From Amoebidium appalachense (taxonomy: Eukaryota; Ichthyosporea): 64,000 nucleotides of DNA. Under the pieces are notes generated by a model. That model saw only the letters and a list, made by a program, of their open reading frames with translations. It had not been told where the DNA came from and ran no database searches. The position numbers and the translations under genes are program-made. Below, piece after piece: positions 26,145 through 41,670 of the stretch (within the stretch, counting starts at the first letter, position 1; every line of letters begins with the position of its first letter). The DNA is taken from assembly GCA_963693365.1 (NCBI GenBank), contig CAVNZM010000016.1, positions 5,084,001-5,148,000 on the forward strand, written 5' to 3'.

Positions 26145-28153
26145 GTGTGGAAAACTGGATAGACGGGAGAAATGAGGAGAAGATGTTCGCTTAACGAAGG
26201 AGAAAAGGCATATGAATATGTATTGGCCTTAGGTTCGTTTGCACTGTATTTTACAAATCTAGCGACCTATTCAAGTGAATATATGATAGAGGTGAATTAG
26301 AATGTGTCACAAAAGCGCAGGAGGCTGGATCTTAAGATGTTCCTATCAAAGATGATAAAAACTCATGCTTCACGCCTTTTCTCTGTCCGACCACCTCAAG
26401 CTTAGACTATGTATACGTTGTGATTCCACTCACTTCATTACAAAACATCGCGATCACTCCGAATATGTCGCGACTTTTCAAAGTTATGTTTTGTGTTCTG
26501 GCGAGCTCAGTGTCTGGCCAGCTGTGCATGCAAGCGGCCAGCACTAATAGTTCACATGTGACGTCATGCAACGATTCGATTGGCTAAACGGTAGGAGCAT
26601 TGCCTTATTCGGATTGCAGCTACATTTTGATTAGCTCATTATGCACCCTATGGAATGTGGTTCTGACATCATGCTCTTTCCATGCCTCGGCCGAGCGAAC
26701 GAAAAAAAGAGGAAATTTCGAAAAACAGAGCCTCTAGTGTCTAGATCTGCAGCTGAGCCTCGGAGAGACGTCGACAGAGAGAGAGAGCGAAACTCTAAGA
26801 GTGAAAAAGCGAGTGAGAAGTTTGTAAGTTTCAAAGTCTTTCATCGGAAGGGGGTGATCAAGGTTGTGCATTTTTTTGTCGAAGTGCAGCACACTGCACA
26901 GTACGCACGGTAGCAACGAAAGAGAATTGAGTAGTCACTTAGATTGCATAGATGTTGTGAGCTATTGTAAGACATAGATCCACGTGAGTGCTTGGCTTTT
27001 GATAGCTTGATCTGTTTACATCTCATTTTTCTTTTGTTGAAGTATTCTAGTAAAAAAGCCATTCAGCAGCTTGCCCACATGTGACGGACGATTTCAGGCT
27101 GGACAGCCATGATCATTTGAGAGAAGTGTTAGTTTTATCTCCAACCGCTTGACCTTGCCACAAAAGTTCGTTTGGCTTGCCATGCATGTGCCCATGGTGC
27201 TATCTGTTTGCTCCTTCGTGAGCCTCTCACTTCGCCTCTCTCTCTTTCTCTCTCCCACACATTATTATCCCTCTCTCTCCCTCTCGCAGTACATGCTCAT
27301 GCTCACTCTTTCTCCCTCGCCAGTCCCAAACCACCATACATATACTCTCTGTGCATGCTCACTAGTTTGCCCTCCTCAGTACCCTTCAGTCTTTTCCAAA
27401 TGTAACTACCATTTACTTGTTCAGCCCCTTTCTTGTCTCCCTTCACACCAAATGAATGATCCCTGTGACCGCCCCCCCCCCCCCCCCCCCCCCTGCCTGC
27501 CTGCCCCACGGCACATCCTTGCAAGTCCCTGTTATAGCTCATCAGGCCTACCTACTCGAGTATGCTCCCTATATAGTCTCCTTTTATTAGGCCCTGTGAA
27601 TCCACTTGCGCAGTGAAGGGTTTTGTTTTCCTACTTTACACATTTGAATTTACAGAAATTGGATAAGAATACTTGAAGATGACGGCTATGGGCCTTGGTG
27701 CATACCGGTGCACACATGTACACACACACAAAAACCTAACAACAATTTGGAACAATACAAAATTGCTTTCCACTGCTTTTATGTACAACTTTCTCGATCG
27801 TTTTTGTACAGGCAAAAACACATGCACACCAATACATACACTACAAGGTACCACGGGACGCAGCCTGTGCGACCCATTCAGAGAAAAACAAAACAAGTTC
27901 TTCATTCATTCTTGTGATTTTGTCTTCTTATGCCTAATACTACCCTTCAAGAGACAGAGCCAAACGAAAGTTCAAAACATGGCGTGGTGAGGCACACCAC
28001 AAGAAATGTGAACGCATGTTGCTTTGTGTGTGGTGGTGTATGTGGACGATGCAAACGTGAAGGGGACCGGGACAAAGAAAAAGGAAAAGAGTAGGTATTA
28101 GAGGGGGGGGAAAGAAGGGGGGGGGGGGGGGAGAGAGAGAGAGGCTGAAAGAG
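26145..28153. other. intergenic between the two intronless transporters, no gene seen
   Basis: Mostly unique sequence. Only small repeats: CT-rich 27228-27290, poly(C) 27470-27493, and G- and GA-rich 28100-28141 next to the CHX stop codon. Several frames of 60-155 codons exist on both strands, but none shows a domain or splice context. Confidence 0.55.
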
Positions 28154-30592
28154 CTACACTACACCTTTTTGAGTCATGTTAGCGTCACATTCTCTCCTTC
28201 CCGAGGGCTTGCTCACACACAGTAGCGGGAAGGACACATTCGACCCGTGCAGAACCCCACCGACAGGGCCCAGGTTCTCCCAAGTGTCTCCTTTCTCCAC
28301 TCCGCCCATACCCGAAAGGCTCTGAAGCGCCCACAACGGAATCTCCTCCGTGTACACAACCAACCGCACGCGGCCCGTCGCGTCGTTCATCAAAGCTGTC
28401 ATCGCATCGCCGAACATGGAAATCTCCGTGCATGAAACTGACGTGTTGGTGTGTTCTTGCGCTGCGAACGACAAAAGATTTGCGAAAAAGAGATCTGTCG
28501 TGCAGGGTGTTAGATCGCCAAGTGGGAATGTGTCCTGTGAATCGAGGTCGATGCTGTGTTGTTCGACGGCCGGGCTACGGGGGTCCTTTTCCGGTTTCAT
28601 CTGTGCGATGTTCGTTTCCGGATCCTTCTCTGCGGTGCTTGCTCCCTTGGGGATACAGGAGATAATCCTACACTCTGCACCCGAGATTTTCGCCAGTTGA
28701 AGTGCCAGGGCAATGGTATTTTGCTCGTCGCGCCCACCAAAATACAAACCAACAATCACGTTGCGATTGGTGTTAATTGCTGTTGTGTTCATTGGTGGAG
28801 GATTCGACGCCGGAACGAAAACCGCGGTGTCTGTGTGCGTAAGGTGCGGGTCGAGATGAAGGAGAGGATGTGTAGTTTCGGTCCAAGGGGATATGAATAG
28901 GTCCGGTGTAGGGGTGATCTGCACTGCTGTCGCTTTACCACATGGAGTGCTGTTGTAGGTCGAGGTATCGATGTTGAAGGATTGGCACTTGGCGTAAAAC
29001 ACGGACAGCACATCATCTCTTCCACATTTACCGGTGTTGGTACAGGTTGTGTTTGTTGAGTGGTTGTAATTGTCGTTTGGCCGATGTAGGGTTACTGTGA
29101 ATAATTCCTTCACGTTACTCTCTGTGTGTTGTTGTAGTGGGTGTATGGTCGCTAAGAACGACACCGCCGATTCCGCGTCTCCGGTGGACGCCACGGGTAA
29201 AACAACGTGTAATTTCGTCTCTCGCAAACGATTCAGTTCTGAAACACTCAATGTCGCTCTTCTTTTCGCATCGTTCACTCCACCGACCGCATCTTTCGCA
29301 TCCCTGGCTTGTCGGTAATCCAACGGATAAACCCAGCTGACCACGGGGAAAGTAACGACAGTAGTCCAGAGCGCCATGACCACAAACATGGAATAAAACG
29401 ACGAGTTGATGGCACCGGCATCAAGGCCCGCATTCAGCGCAATTAACTCAATGAGCGCCTTGCAGTTCATCATCGTTCCAATCGACACACTCTCTCTCCA
29501 AGGAAACCCTAGCCACCGCGCGGTGCCGACGCCCGGAAGGAACTTTGACAACGACGCAACAAAACATGCGAGAACGGTGAGCCCAACAGCCTCCGCTGAA
29601 TTGATGCTGTTTATCTGTGTGCGAAGACCCGTAAAAGCGAAATAGAGGGGAAGAAGAACAGCCAAACCGAAGTCCTCGATGCGTTTCATCACCTGAAAAG
29701 AGAACTTGTCGTGACGGGGTATGGAAACACCAGTGACGAATGCGCCGAAAATAGCGTTGATACCAAAGGCACGAGTCACCCATGCACTCAACAAGGCAAA
29801 CACACACGTAGCCGCTACAAGATTGAGCGAAAGTGCACCCCCGTGATTGAAGTGCCACTTGATGGCCCGCTCGAGTAGTGGTCGGAGAACGAAGATGCTG
29901 AAGACAACGAACGCGGTGGAGGAGAGGCATACCCAAACAAACGTGACGGGGTTACTTGCTGTGACAAGGGCTGTAACGAGAGCCAAAAGGCACCACGCAA
30001 CAACATCGTCAAGGGCGGCCGCAGACAAAACGATGATGGCGACAGGGTCGAGAGTCATTCCCATTTGGGAGATGATTCTTTGCTGGATTGGGAAAGCGGT
30101 GACTGACATTGCGACACCTACAAAGAGAATAAACGGCCAATATGTGACTGACAGCGTGGGGTCACTCTCGATGATGTGCCAGTAGAGGGGAGCGATGGAC
30201 ATTCCCGAAAGAAGTGGAATGATGATGCATGCCGTGGACACTATAGTGGCAGCTTTGAAATTGGATTTCACCAAACTCAAGTCAAGCTCAAGGCCTACCA
30301 TAAACATGAAAAAGACAAGCCCAAATTCTGAAAACAGGCGTAGGTTAGGCAGTGATTTCAGTGGGAATATAGTTGTTCCCCACCATTCGATGTTTCCTAG
30401 AATGGATGGGCCCATGAGAAGACCGGCGAAAATTTCACCTACGACTTCAGGTTGTTTGGCGAATTTTGCCAGCTCCCCACACACACGGCCTACGATGATA
30501 ATAATGACTATCTGGCATATGAGAAGTGTAAAAGGGGCGGCTACGGGGCTTTGCCCAGAAAGTACACTCATCTCATCATGATTGAGTGTCAT
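28154..30592 (-). CDS. CHX-type monovalent cation/H+ antiporter (CPA2), intronless, 812 aa
   Basis: One open frame from ATG 30592 (in-frame TAA four codons upstream) to a stop at 28154. Residues about 20-430 form the Na+/H+ exchanger domain. Visible motifs: QPEVVGEIFAGLLMGPSILG after TM1, GLVFFMFMVGLELD, the GVAMSVTAFPI segment of CHX proteins, AAALDDVVAWCLLAL with the paired Asp of the ion site, GAFVTGVSIPR, and the NCKALIELIALNAG segment with the conserved Lys. The cytosolic tail has UspA-like parts: VIVGLYFGGRDEQNTIALAL and the terminal ENLGPVGGVLHGS block typical of plant/fungal CHX/Kha1 proteins. It should exchange K+ or Na+ for H+ in an endomembrane or plasma membrane (family knowledge). 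A Thr/Asn/His-rich insert lies between the two tail domains. The FPIQQR variant replaces the usual FPVLAR. Confidence 0.93.
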   Translation of the reverse strand: MTLNHDEMSVLSGQSPVAAPFTLLICQIVIIIIVGRVCGELAKFAKQPEVVGEIFAGLLMGPSILGNIEWWGTTIFPLKSLPNLRLFSEFGLVFFMFMVGLELDLSLVKSNFKAATIVSTACIIIPLLSGMSIAPLYWHIIESDPTLSVTYWPFILFVGVAMSVTAFPIQQRIISQMGMTLDPVAIIVLSAAALDDVVAWCLLALVTALVTASNPVTFVWVCLSSTAFVVFSIFVLRPLLERAIKWHFNHGGALSLNLVAATCVFALLSAWVTRAFGINAIFGAFVTGVSIPRHDKFSFQVMKRIEDFGLAVLLPLYFAFTGLRTQINSINSAEAVGLTVLACFVASLSKFLPGVGTARWLGFPWRESVSIGTMMNCKALIELIALNAGLDAGAINSSFYSMFVVMALWTTVVTFPVVSWVYPLDYRQARDAKDAVGGVNDAKRRATLSVSELNRLRETKLHVVLPVASTGDAESAVSFLATIHPLQQHTESNVKELFTVTLHRPNDNYNHSTNTTCTNTGKCGRDDVLSVFYAKCQSFNIDTSTYNSTPCGKATAVQITPTPDLFISPWTETTHPLLHLDPHLTHTDTAVFVPASNPPPMNTTAINTNRNVIVGLYFGGRDEQNTIALALQLAKISGAECRIISCIPKGASTAEKDPETNIAQMKPEKDPRSPAVEQHSIDLDSQDTFPLGDLTPCTTDLFFANLLSFAAQEHTNTSVSCTEISMFGDAMTALMNDATGRVRLVVYTEEIPLWALQSLSGMGGVEKGDTWENLGPVGGVLHGSNVSFPLLCVSKPSGRRECDANMTQKGVV

Positions 30593-31429
30593 TTTCAGGC
30601 CTTAGTGTCGGATCCATCAACGGCCGAACGAGCGAAAAAACATCTACTTGCACGACGAGTGGGTGCCGAGAATAATTCCGCTTTGATGTTAGTTTAAGTT
30701 TTGCAATGGTGGTAGTTCTCATTATGAACTCCTAGGATCCCATTTATCGTTGACATCTAATGTTATGATTCATTCAGTTTGGTGTTGTTTACAAGAGTAA
30801 CAAAACCCAAACGGTTGCTTTTGTTTTTGTACCGTGTCAAGCCTTAGCAATGGATCGGGCCTAACCCCCTAAACCTACTTGCATAGCCGGATCGCATTCT
30901 AAACATTCCAATCAATGCTCAGGTCTAACTGGGCCGCCCTGCCGGCCGAACAACGTCGGACGGACACCCGCAACCGTTCCTCTGTAAATAGCGTAGCTTG
31001 GGAGCTGAAAACGGCTCAACACAATAAACATTCATTTTGCATTCTGGTAGTATTCAATCGTGTTATAATGCCTTCTAGTGAACGACGTCTTTCTTACTGA
31101 AAGAAAACGGTGTGCTTCCCTGTGGAGTCGCGGATCTAGTCTAGGGGGTAGGGAGAGGGTAAATGTAACCAATGATGTTACCTTTTTTTATGAATTGGAA
31201 TGTTTAGCTTGGGGCCGGCCCGGGGAAGAGTGGCAGCCCGGAGTGGACGATTTGATTGGCTCATAGGTTTAATCACTGATTCTGGAATAGTTTATATTCT
31301 TAATGTACGGCGAAAATCACATTGTTTCCTAGGCCACTGTGATGTAGGCATTTTGATTGGTGGTGCATGTCCAGGTAGGCTGAGGTAGCAACGGAGAACC
31401 CCCAGACCTCCCGCTTCAGAAAAAAAAAA
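30593..31429. other. intergenic upstream of the CHX gene, no gene seen
   Basis: About 840 bases of unique sequence without microsatellites apart from a short A run just before 31430. It presumably carries the CHX promoter; no TATA-like box stands out. Confidence 0.5.
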
Positions 31430-31752
31430 ATGGCTCAGTCTCGCCACAGCGTGGGAGAAGAACAATACAACAGTCAGTTGGGCACCAAGCTTCGGGTACG
31501 TACCGGCTACTACTTAACATGTTTTCAAGTCGTCCTTAATAAACTGTTTGGTCGATATTTATTGATTAGCCATATTTCACACAACTAGCCCACACACTCA
31601 GCACGTACACGCACACATTCTTCAAAGTTTGCGGGTATGAGGAAACATACACCCTCTCTCTCTTTCTCTTTCACACACACACACACACACACACGCACAC
31701 ATACACACACACGTTCACACAGGTACGTGCGCGCGCAGACACACACACGCAC

Positions 31753-31792
<40 letters not shown>

Positions 31793-31901
31793 GCACGCAC
31801 GCATGCAGGCACGCACATGCACCCACACGTGCACCCACACACACGCGCATGCACGCACATACATACGCACACGCACACAAACACACACAATCACGCGCAC
31901 G

Positions 31902-31995
<94 letters not shown>

Positions 31996-32041
31996 TACTC
32001 GGCTCCATCTCATTGGATACGCGTGCTCACGCACACGCGCG

Positions 32042-32075
<34 letters not shown>

Positions 32076-32441
32076 AAGACACACAGCTATGGTTCCATCT
32101 CTTGCGTGTTTAGTGTAGGTGTGTTGTATGGTGTAGGGGTTGAAAAGCTGCTGAGCGAAACAGCTCACGCTCATGATGCATAATTAACATGGGAAGCCTA
32201 AGAATACGTCATCTCTCTGGGTGCTTTACTTTCTTAGAGCCTTTGTTTCTTTTTGGCGTGCCAGCACCCCTCGAACGCCCTTTTGCTCCAAATTCACCCC
32301 TCAAAGGATAGCGCACTTTCGACCCGTAACATAAGCGAAATCGCTTCAAAGGTGATAGCGACAGGACTCCCCGCCGTTCACCTCCGAGCCCGTGAGCCAC
32401 TGAGTCTGCCGGATTCGGGTGAAAAATGTCGCCACGACTGA
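31430..32441 (+). CDS. possible two-exon small gene, 89 aa, unrecognised
   Basis: A 22-codon start exon (31430-31495) has an A-rich leader, ATGGCT, and ends at a good donor GTACGT. An acceptor with a pyrimidine tract (CTTTACTTTCTTAG) at 32237 opens a phase-matched 67-codon exon (32238-32441) ending in a stop. The product would begin [15 protein letters not shown] and has no motif I recognise. The intron is mostly (CA)n (31671-32075). This rests on splice-site quality and phase only; it could be chance. Confidence 0.2.
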
Positions 32442-35293
<2,852 letters not shown>

Positions 35294-35607
35294 TCACTCC
35301 TTCGGAGTCCCCCCCACCGTCTGCTCCATCCTCCTCCTATGCAACCTTCTTATCAACTCCACCGGTTTAGCAACACTGTAATATATCCCCCACCCCGTTC
35401 CCACAATCACACCCCCCGCCAAACATAGGGGTAGGCCCACGGCCAACCCGACCGTCACCACACCGACTGCTACTGTTGCTGTTGCAACTGCACGTCTCCT
35501 GCGACCCCAACGGAGCTGTAGAAATATGAAGAAGGTGGGGGTTAGGTGTGTGTGTAAAGGTTGGGAAATTGAAAGGGGCGATTTTTTCCTGCATCATCCT
35601 ATTTTCC

Positions 35608-35670
<63 letters not shown>

Positions 35671-35703
35671 GGGAAAAAAAAGCAAAAACAAAAACAGCCA
35701 TAT

Positions 35704-35747
<44 letters not shown>

Positions 35748-36945
35748 TGTGTGGTGGTGGTGGTGGGGGGGGTTGCAAACACAAACACACATCCACACCC
35801 AGGACCCAAGGAAACAAAAAAATACACACGCACGGCACCTGGGGAAAACCCACACAACGACACGTACAGACATGCACACCCAACATCCACCCACACTTCA
35901 CCAACCATCACAGAACACCAACCCCCCCTCCCCCCCCTCTCCCTCCTCCTCCCCACCCACCCACCAACCCGCACACCGCACACACACATACACCTTTGGG
36001 CACTTGCACAGTGCCAATCCACCTCTCCTTAAGCAAACACCATGCAGTATGCGTAGCAGTAGCACGTGTAGCATGCCCCCCCCTCCCTCTTCCTCCCCCT
36101 GACCCCCACAACCTCCTCCCCCCCCCCCGTCCCCCTCCCCCCCCCTCTCCTCTCCCTCACCCCCACAACACACACATATTATAATATTAACATCACCAAC
36201 AACAACAATAAAAACACACACCTTCGGGCACTTGTGCAGTGCCGGATCCACCTCCCCGTTATTGAACACGGTGCAGCAAGCGTAGCAGAAGTGTGTGTTG
36301 CAGACCCTGCAGTTCATGTGGTTGCAGCCCTCCGTCTTCTGAATCGGTGCCTGGCACACGGGGCACCGTGACGCGTGCTTCTTGTTCCATTTCAGGAACT
36401 TGCGGTCTCGGCCCTGGTTTAAAAAAGAAATAAAATATTAGTGGGGAGTCTTACTAACTTCAACCCCCCCCCCCCCCCTGCCGCCCCCCAACCCTCAAAA
36501 AAAGAGGGGGGAAAAAAAAAAAAAAAAAAAGAAGAAAGAAAGCAACACCCAACCAGGGTGCGTACGTGCACGTGACCGTATCTGGAACTCGACACCCGTC
36601 ATGCACGTGCGGAAAGGAAGCTACGGCAGCCAAAAAAGACCACCTTCCCTTTGCAATGAAAAATAACAAGAGCCAACCAGTGACACATTCACAGACAAAC
36701 AAAACAGATAAGATGCAGATGTAAATAGAGCTTTGAGGGTGGGGGGTGGGGTGAGGTGGGGGGGGGAGGGGGGGGGAGGGAGGGAGGGAGGGAGGGAGGG
36801 AGGGAGGGGGGCGGGGGTATGTATGCCTTAGAGGGTTGTAAAATATGGATGATACACCAAAGGACAAAATGATACACCACAGTAAATTCTAAAAATTTAA
36901 AAGAAAAACCAGCCAGAGGGATAAAGGGAGGGGCGGAGGGGGACG

Positions 36946-36976
<31 letters not shown>

Positions 36977-37136
36977 AAGTGGAACATACTGTCGGAGATA
37001 GCAAGAAGAGCGACGGAGAAGGGGGAAGGAGGGGGGGAGGGGGTAGGCATGAGAAGATAAGAAACCAAAAGCAACCCGAAACAAAAGACGACCAACGAAG
37101 AAGCACACGGGCAAGTTTTTTTTAGTGTGTGTGTGT

Positions 37137-37194
<58 letters not shown>

Positions 37195-38461
37195 GGGGGT
37201 TTGAATGCGTCAAAAAGTACGAAGTACACAAGAACAAACGGATAACACGATGCAGAATGCAAGCCATACATAAAGAGTATGCATAATAAGCAGAGCCCAT
37301 CCTCAGGGGGGGCCCACGTCATCCACAGTACCCGAGTTTCGACCTATTCACCTCGTTAATGAAACCCAACTCAGATACTGTTTCACTTGAACATGGGTAG
37401 GTCACCCGTCTTGATCAGAGACGAGCAGGGTTGCTTATGCAGGCAAGGGCAGTGGGAAAGGCCGGGGGTTAAAGTTGCAGCAGTAAGCAGAAGCAAAAAA
37501 TATATAGATAGGAACTCAGGAGACGGGGCTTCTAGGAAGCTCCCCCGTCGATACCTAAGTCGATACTTCCCTGGCTAGCATACTACACCAGCTGAAAAGA
37601 ATTAAGTCCCGAAGGCCGCAGAATTCGCAATCAGAGGGGAAAATATGAGATTTGACCGACGCCGCAGGGTAGTAACACGCTTACTAGGGCGGAACTTTAT
37701 CGTCGTATAGGTATCGTAACATGTGTTTGTCCGAAACCAAAAAGCGACACCAAAGGACAAAATTCAAAATGTCACAAAAACGAAAAAAAAAAAACCCTGA
37801 AATCAAAACATTTTGAGCGTGCCCGAAGAAGACACTTGAACAGAGCCCATCATCAGGGGGGTTCCTACGCCTCGACAAAAGCATGAGTTTCGACCCTTTA
37901 CTTAACCTCTCGCACGGGAGGGGGGGAAGGAATTTAGAGAGGACATGAACACCAAAGGTACCTGGAACTCGCTGCATGTCATGCCTGTGTGAGTGGGATT
38001 ATGGCAGTCGAAACAACACGTTGCTTTGCGCTTTTCAAAATAATACAACAAAATAATAAAATAACGCATAAACAATACCAAAAAATAGATGACCCACCAA
38101 ACAACTGATATACAAATGATAAAGCATGGCTTTTTACCTGAAATTCGCTGCACGTCATGCCTGTGTGGGTGGGACTATGGCAGTCGAAGCACCACATGCT
38201 CTTGCACTTCACACACTCAGTCTCTTTCGTGGGCCCACGGAACGTAACGGCTCCACAGTCAGGACACGTCTTCACGTCTGGGTTGTGTGATACCTCTATC
38301 TTGATCTGCACAGGAGGAAAAGTAAAAATAAGTAAATTCTAAAAATTTAAAAGAAAACCCAGCTAGAGGGATAAAGGGAGGGGCCGGGGGGGGGGGGGGG
38401 GGGGGGGGGGATTAGCACATACTGTCGGAGATAGCAAGAAGAGTGACGGAGTAGGGGGAAG

Positions 38462-38501
<40 letters not shown>

Positions 38502-38578
38502 TGAGAAGATAAGAAACCAAAAGCAACCCGAAACAAAAGACGACCAACGAAGAAGCACACGGGCAAGTTTTTTTTAGT

Positions 38579-38630
<52 letters not shown>

Positions 38631-39232
38631 GGGTTTGAATGCGGAACACGGTACGAAGTACGCATACACGACGAGAAGCATGGTGCAGGACACATGCAAA
38701 GGCAAACATTCAAGTATGCAGCATCAGCCATGTGCACAGTATGCGTCATAAGCAGAGCCCATCCTCAAGAAGGACCCAAGTCATCAATTGCGTCTGAGTT
38801 TCGACCCCTTAGCCCGCGTATATACGACGCTCCAACTCAGACAGCAGCCTCAACTGAACTTGGGCGGGTCAACCCGTCTTGATTAATGACGAGGAGGGTT
38901 GCTTATGCAAGCAAGGTGAGCAAAACGGTGAAGATGTGTGTGCAAACTGATGCAGTGCAGCGAAAAATGCGTATGTGCTTACAGATGCACGACACAGAGC
39001 AACCATGCCCGGTTGCATGGAAGTAAAGCGGTCTCCACACAGTGGTCTGTCCTGAAAGGACAACTCTGAAAGAAGACTGGGGGGGGTTTGAATGCGGAAC
39101 ACGGTACGAAGTACGCATACACGACGAGAAGCATGGTGCAGGACACATGCAAAGGCAAACATTCAAGTATGCAACATCAGCCATGTGCACAGTATGCGTC
39201 ATAAGCAGAGCCCATCCTCAGGGAGGACCCAA

Positions 39233-39270
<38 letters not shown>

Positions 39271-40035
39271 GGGTTGGGTTAGTAGGTATAGGTATCCTAA
39301 CATGTGTTTGTCCGAAGCCAAAGAGCGACACGAGCGTGGGAGCCAGAAAACTACAACACACCCCTGTAAGTACACATGATCACAGCTATTCTACGACACC
39401 ACACACTTAAGCATGGTGCACACCCAGCATACAAAAAAGGAAAAAAATACACCACCACCCTTAGAGAGTTTGACCCCCTCACCCTCTCCCATCTGTTGTA
39501 CGCGCATGCGCGAAACACACACACACACACACACACACACGAACACAACGAGTGTGTGTGTGTATGTGTATGTGTGTAGCTTTTCCTCTGCCTCCAGGAA
39601 TTTCAAATTGGCTCTCTTTGCAAACAAGTGTGGCAGCAATAGTGAACCTTATACCTAAAAAAAAAACAAAAAAAAAAAAAACAACAACATCAAGTCCAGA
39701 TAGAAATGGGCACTACACCTTTCGGTCCTTTCTCATCCTCTACACACAATCGGGAAGGATAAAAAAAAAAAAAAAAAAAAAAAAGGAAACAGAAATTGAA
39801 GGGAAAACAAAAAACAAAATGAAAGTCCAGATAGAAATGCGCAGCCCACCTGCTAGCTCTTTTTGATCCTTTCCACAAAAACAAAAAAATAAAATTTAAA
39901 CATGAAAGTAAATATTAAAAATTCAGGTACCAAATAAAATGAGCAGCCTACCTGTTGGTCCCTTGTCATCATCCTATCTCATCCATCCCCCCCCCCCCAA
40001 CCAAAAAAAACAAAACAAAAAAAAAAACACACACA

Positions 40036-40067
<32 letters not shown>

Positions 40068-40422
40068 CACACATGCACACACACACAAAACATGAAAAAC
40101 AAATAAAAAAATGAAATCCAAATGAATAGAAATGGGCAGCCCACCTGTTGGTACTTTGCCCAATGCTCCCTGTCCAAGATGGCAAGCAGGAGGTCTTCCG
40201 GTACCTTCACGCCGCAACCTGGCCACCACATACAAAGGGTAAGTAACGTGTGTGTGTGTTTGTCTGTGTGTGTGTTTCTTTGTGTGTGTGTGTGTGTGTG
40301 TGTCTGTGTGTGTCTGCATGCGGGCATGCTCGTGTTTGTATGTGTTGTGTGTATGTGTAAGTACGTGTGTGTATGTGTATGTGTAGCGGAGCGCACATGT
40401 GCAAGGTGCTTGTGTGTGTGTT

Positions 40423-40453
<31 letters not shown>

Positions 40454-40544
40454 CGTGCACGCACGCGCACACACACACACGGCGCCGGCGCGTATTGCAG
40501 GCGGATGCGCGTGTCTGCATTTTTTGGGGGGGGTTGGGGGGGGT

Positions 40545-40578
<34 letters not shown>

Positions 40579-40992
40579 TGATGTGTGTGTGAGAAAGTGG
40601 AGTGCCTGTTCTACAGGTTGTTTCGATAAGCTTGGAAGTGCGAGTATGTGTGTGTGTGCAGGTGTGTTTTTTGGCAAACTTCAGCCACAGTAGGTGTGTT
40701 CGAGCACACATCTGTGCATGCGTGCATGTGTGAATGCGCACGCGTGCGTGGAACGGGGGTGTGTGTGCCGCCCAGGGGGAGGGGAAGGGGGGGGGGGGGG
40801 GGGGGGGGAGGGGTCTCTGTGTGCGTGAAGTATCTCTGCAACAGTGTTTGCGGAGTACTTGTGCGTGCATGCATGCATTTGTGATTATTGATGTATGTAG
40901 TTGGAAGCATAGCCACCAGACGTGTGTGTGTGTGTGCGCGCGCGTGCGCACGCGTGTGTGTAGGCGCACTTGTGCATGTGTGCATGTGTGCA

Positions 40993-41024
<32 letters not shown>

Positions 41025-41595
41025 TGCATGCGTGCGTACATGGATGCACCCATCCGGATGTGTGTACATATACGTGTATGTGTACATGGACGTGTGTGTG
41101 TTCGTGTCTGTGTGCATGTGTGCGTGAGTGGGTGGGGCAGGGGGGGGGGGGGGGGGGGGCGTGTCGAATGCGATTGTGACCTTCGAATGTCTGTCTCAGA
41201 GTGAGTGTACGCTTGTTTGTGCACACGTGTGCGTATGAGCACATGTGAGTGTGTGTGTGTGTGTGTGTATGTGTGTGTGTAAACACACACTTGAGCGTGT
41301 GTGTATTTGAAGTGCTTCAACCACAATGTGAGAGCTGAATTTTGCCAACTTTCTCAACTAATTTCTAGACAGGTGGGTGACCGGCGAATTACAAACCCAA
41401 TTACTGAGAAACACCAGCGATTCAAAACCAGACTCGTGCTAGCCTTTCTCACAGGGACATGTGTATCTAACAACTACTCTAGCCGCCCGCATCGTCCCGA
41501 TAACCCCATCCCACACCTCAACATCAGCTCCTATATATCACCCCACCAACCCCTCGAAGTAACACAAACATTGCCCTTTTCTCTTCCTTTTTACA

Positions 41596-41670
<75 letters not shown>

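Noticed and set aside
26565-26625. tRNA-like wording (TGGCTAAACGGTAGG, GCATTGCC)
   Set aside because: No matching B-box/T-arm and no acceptor stem could be folded by eye.
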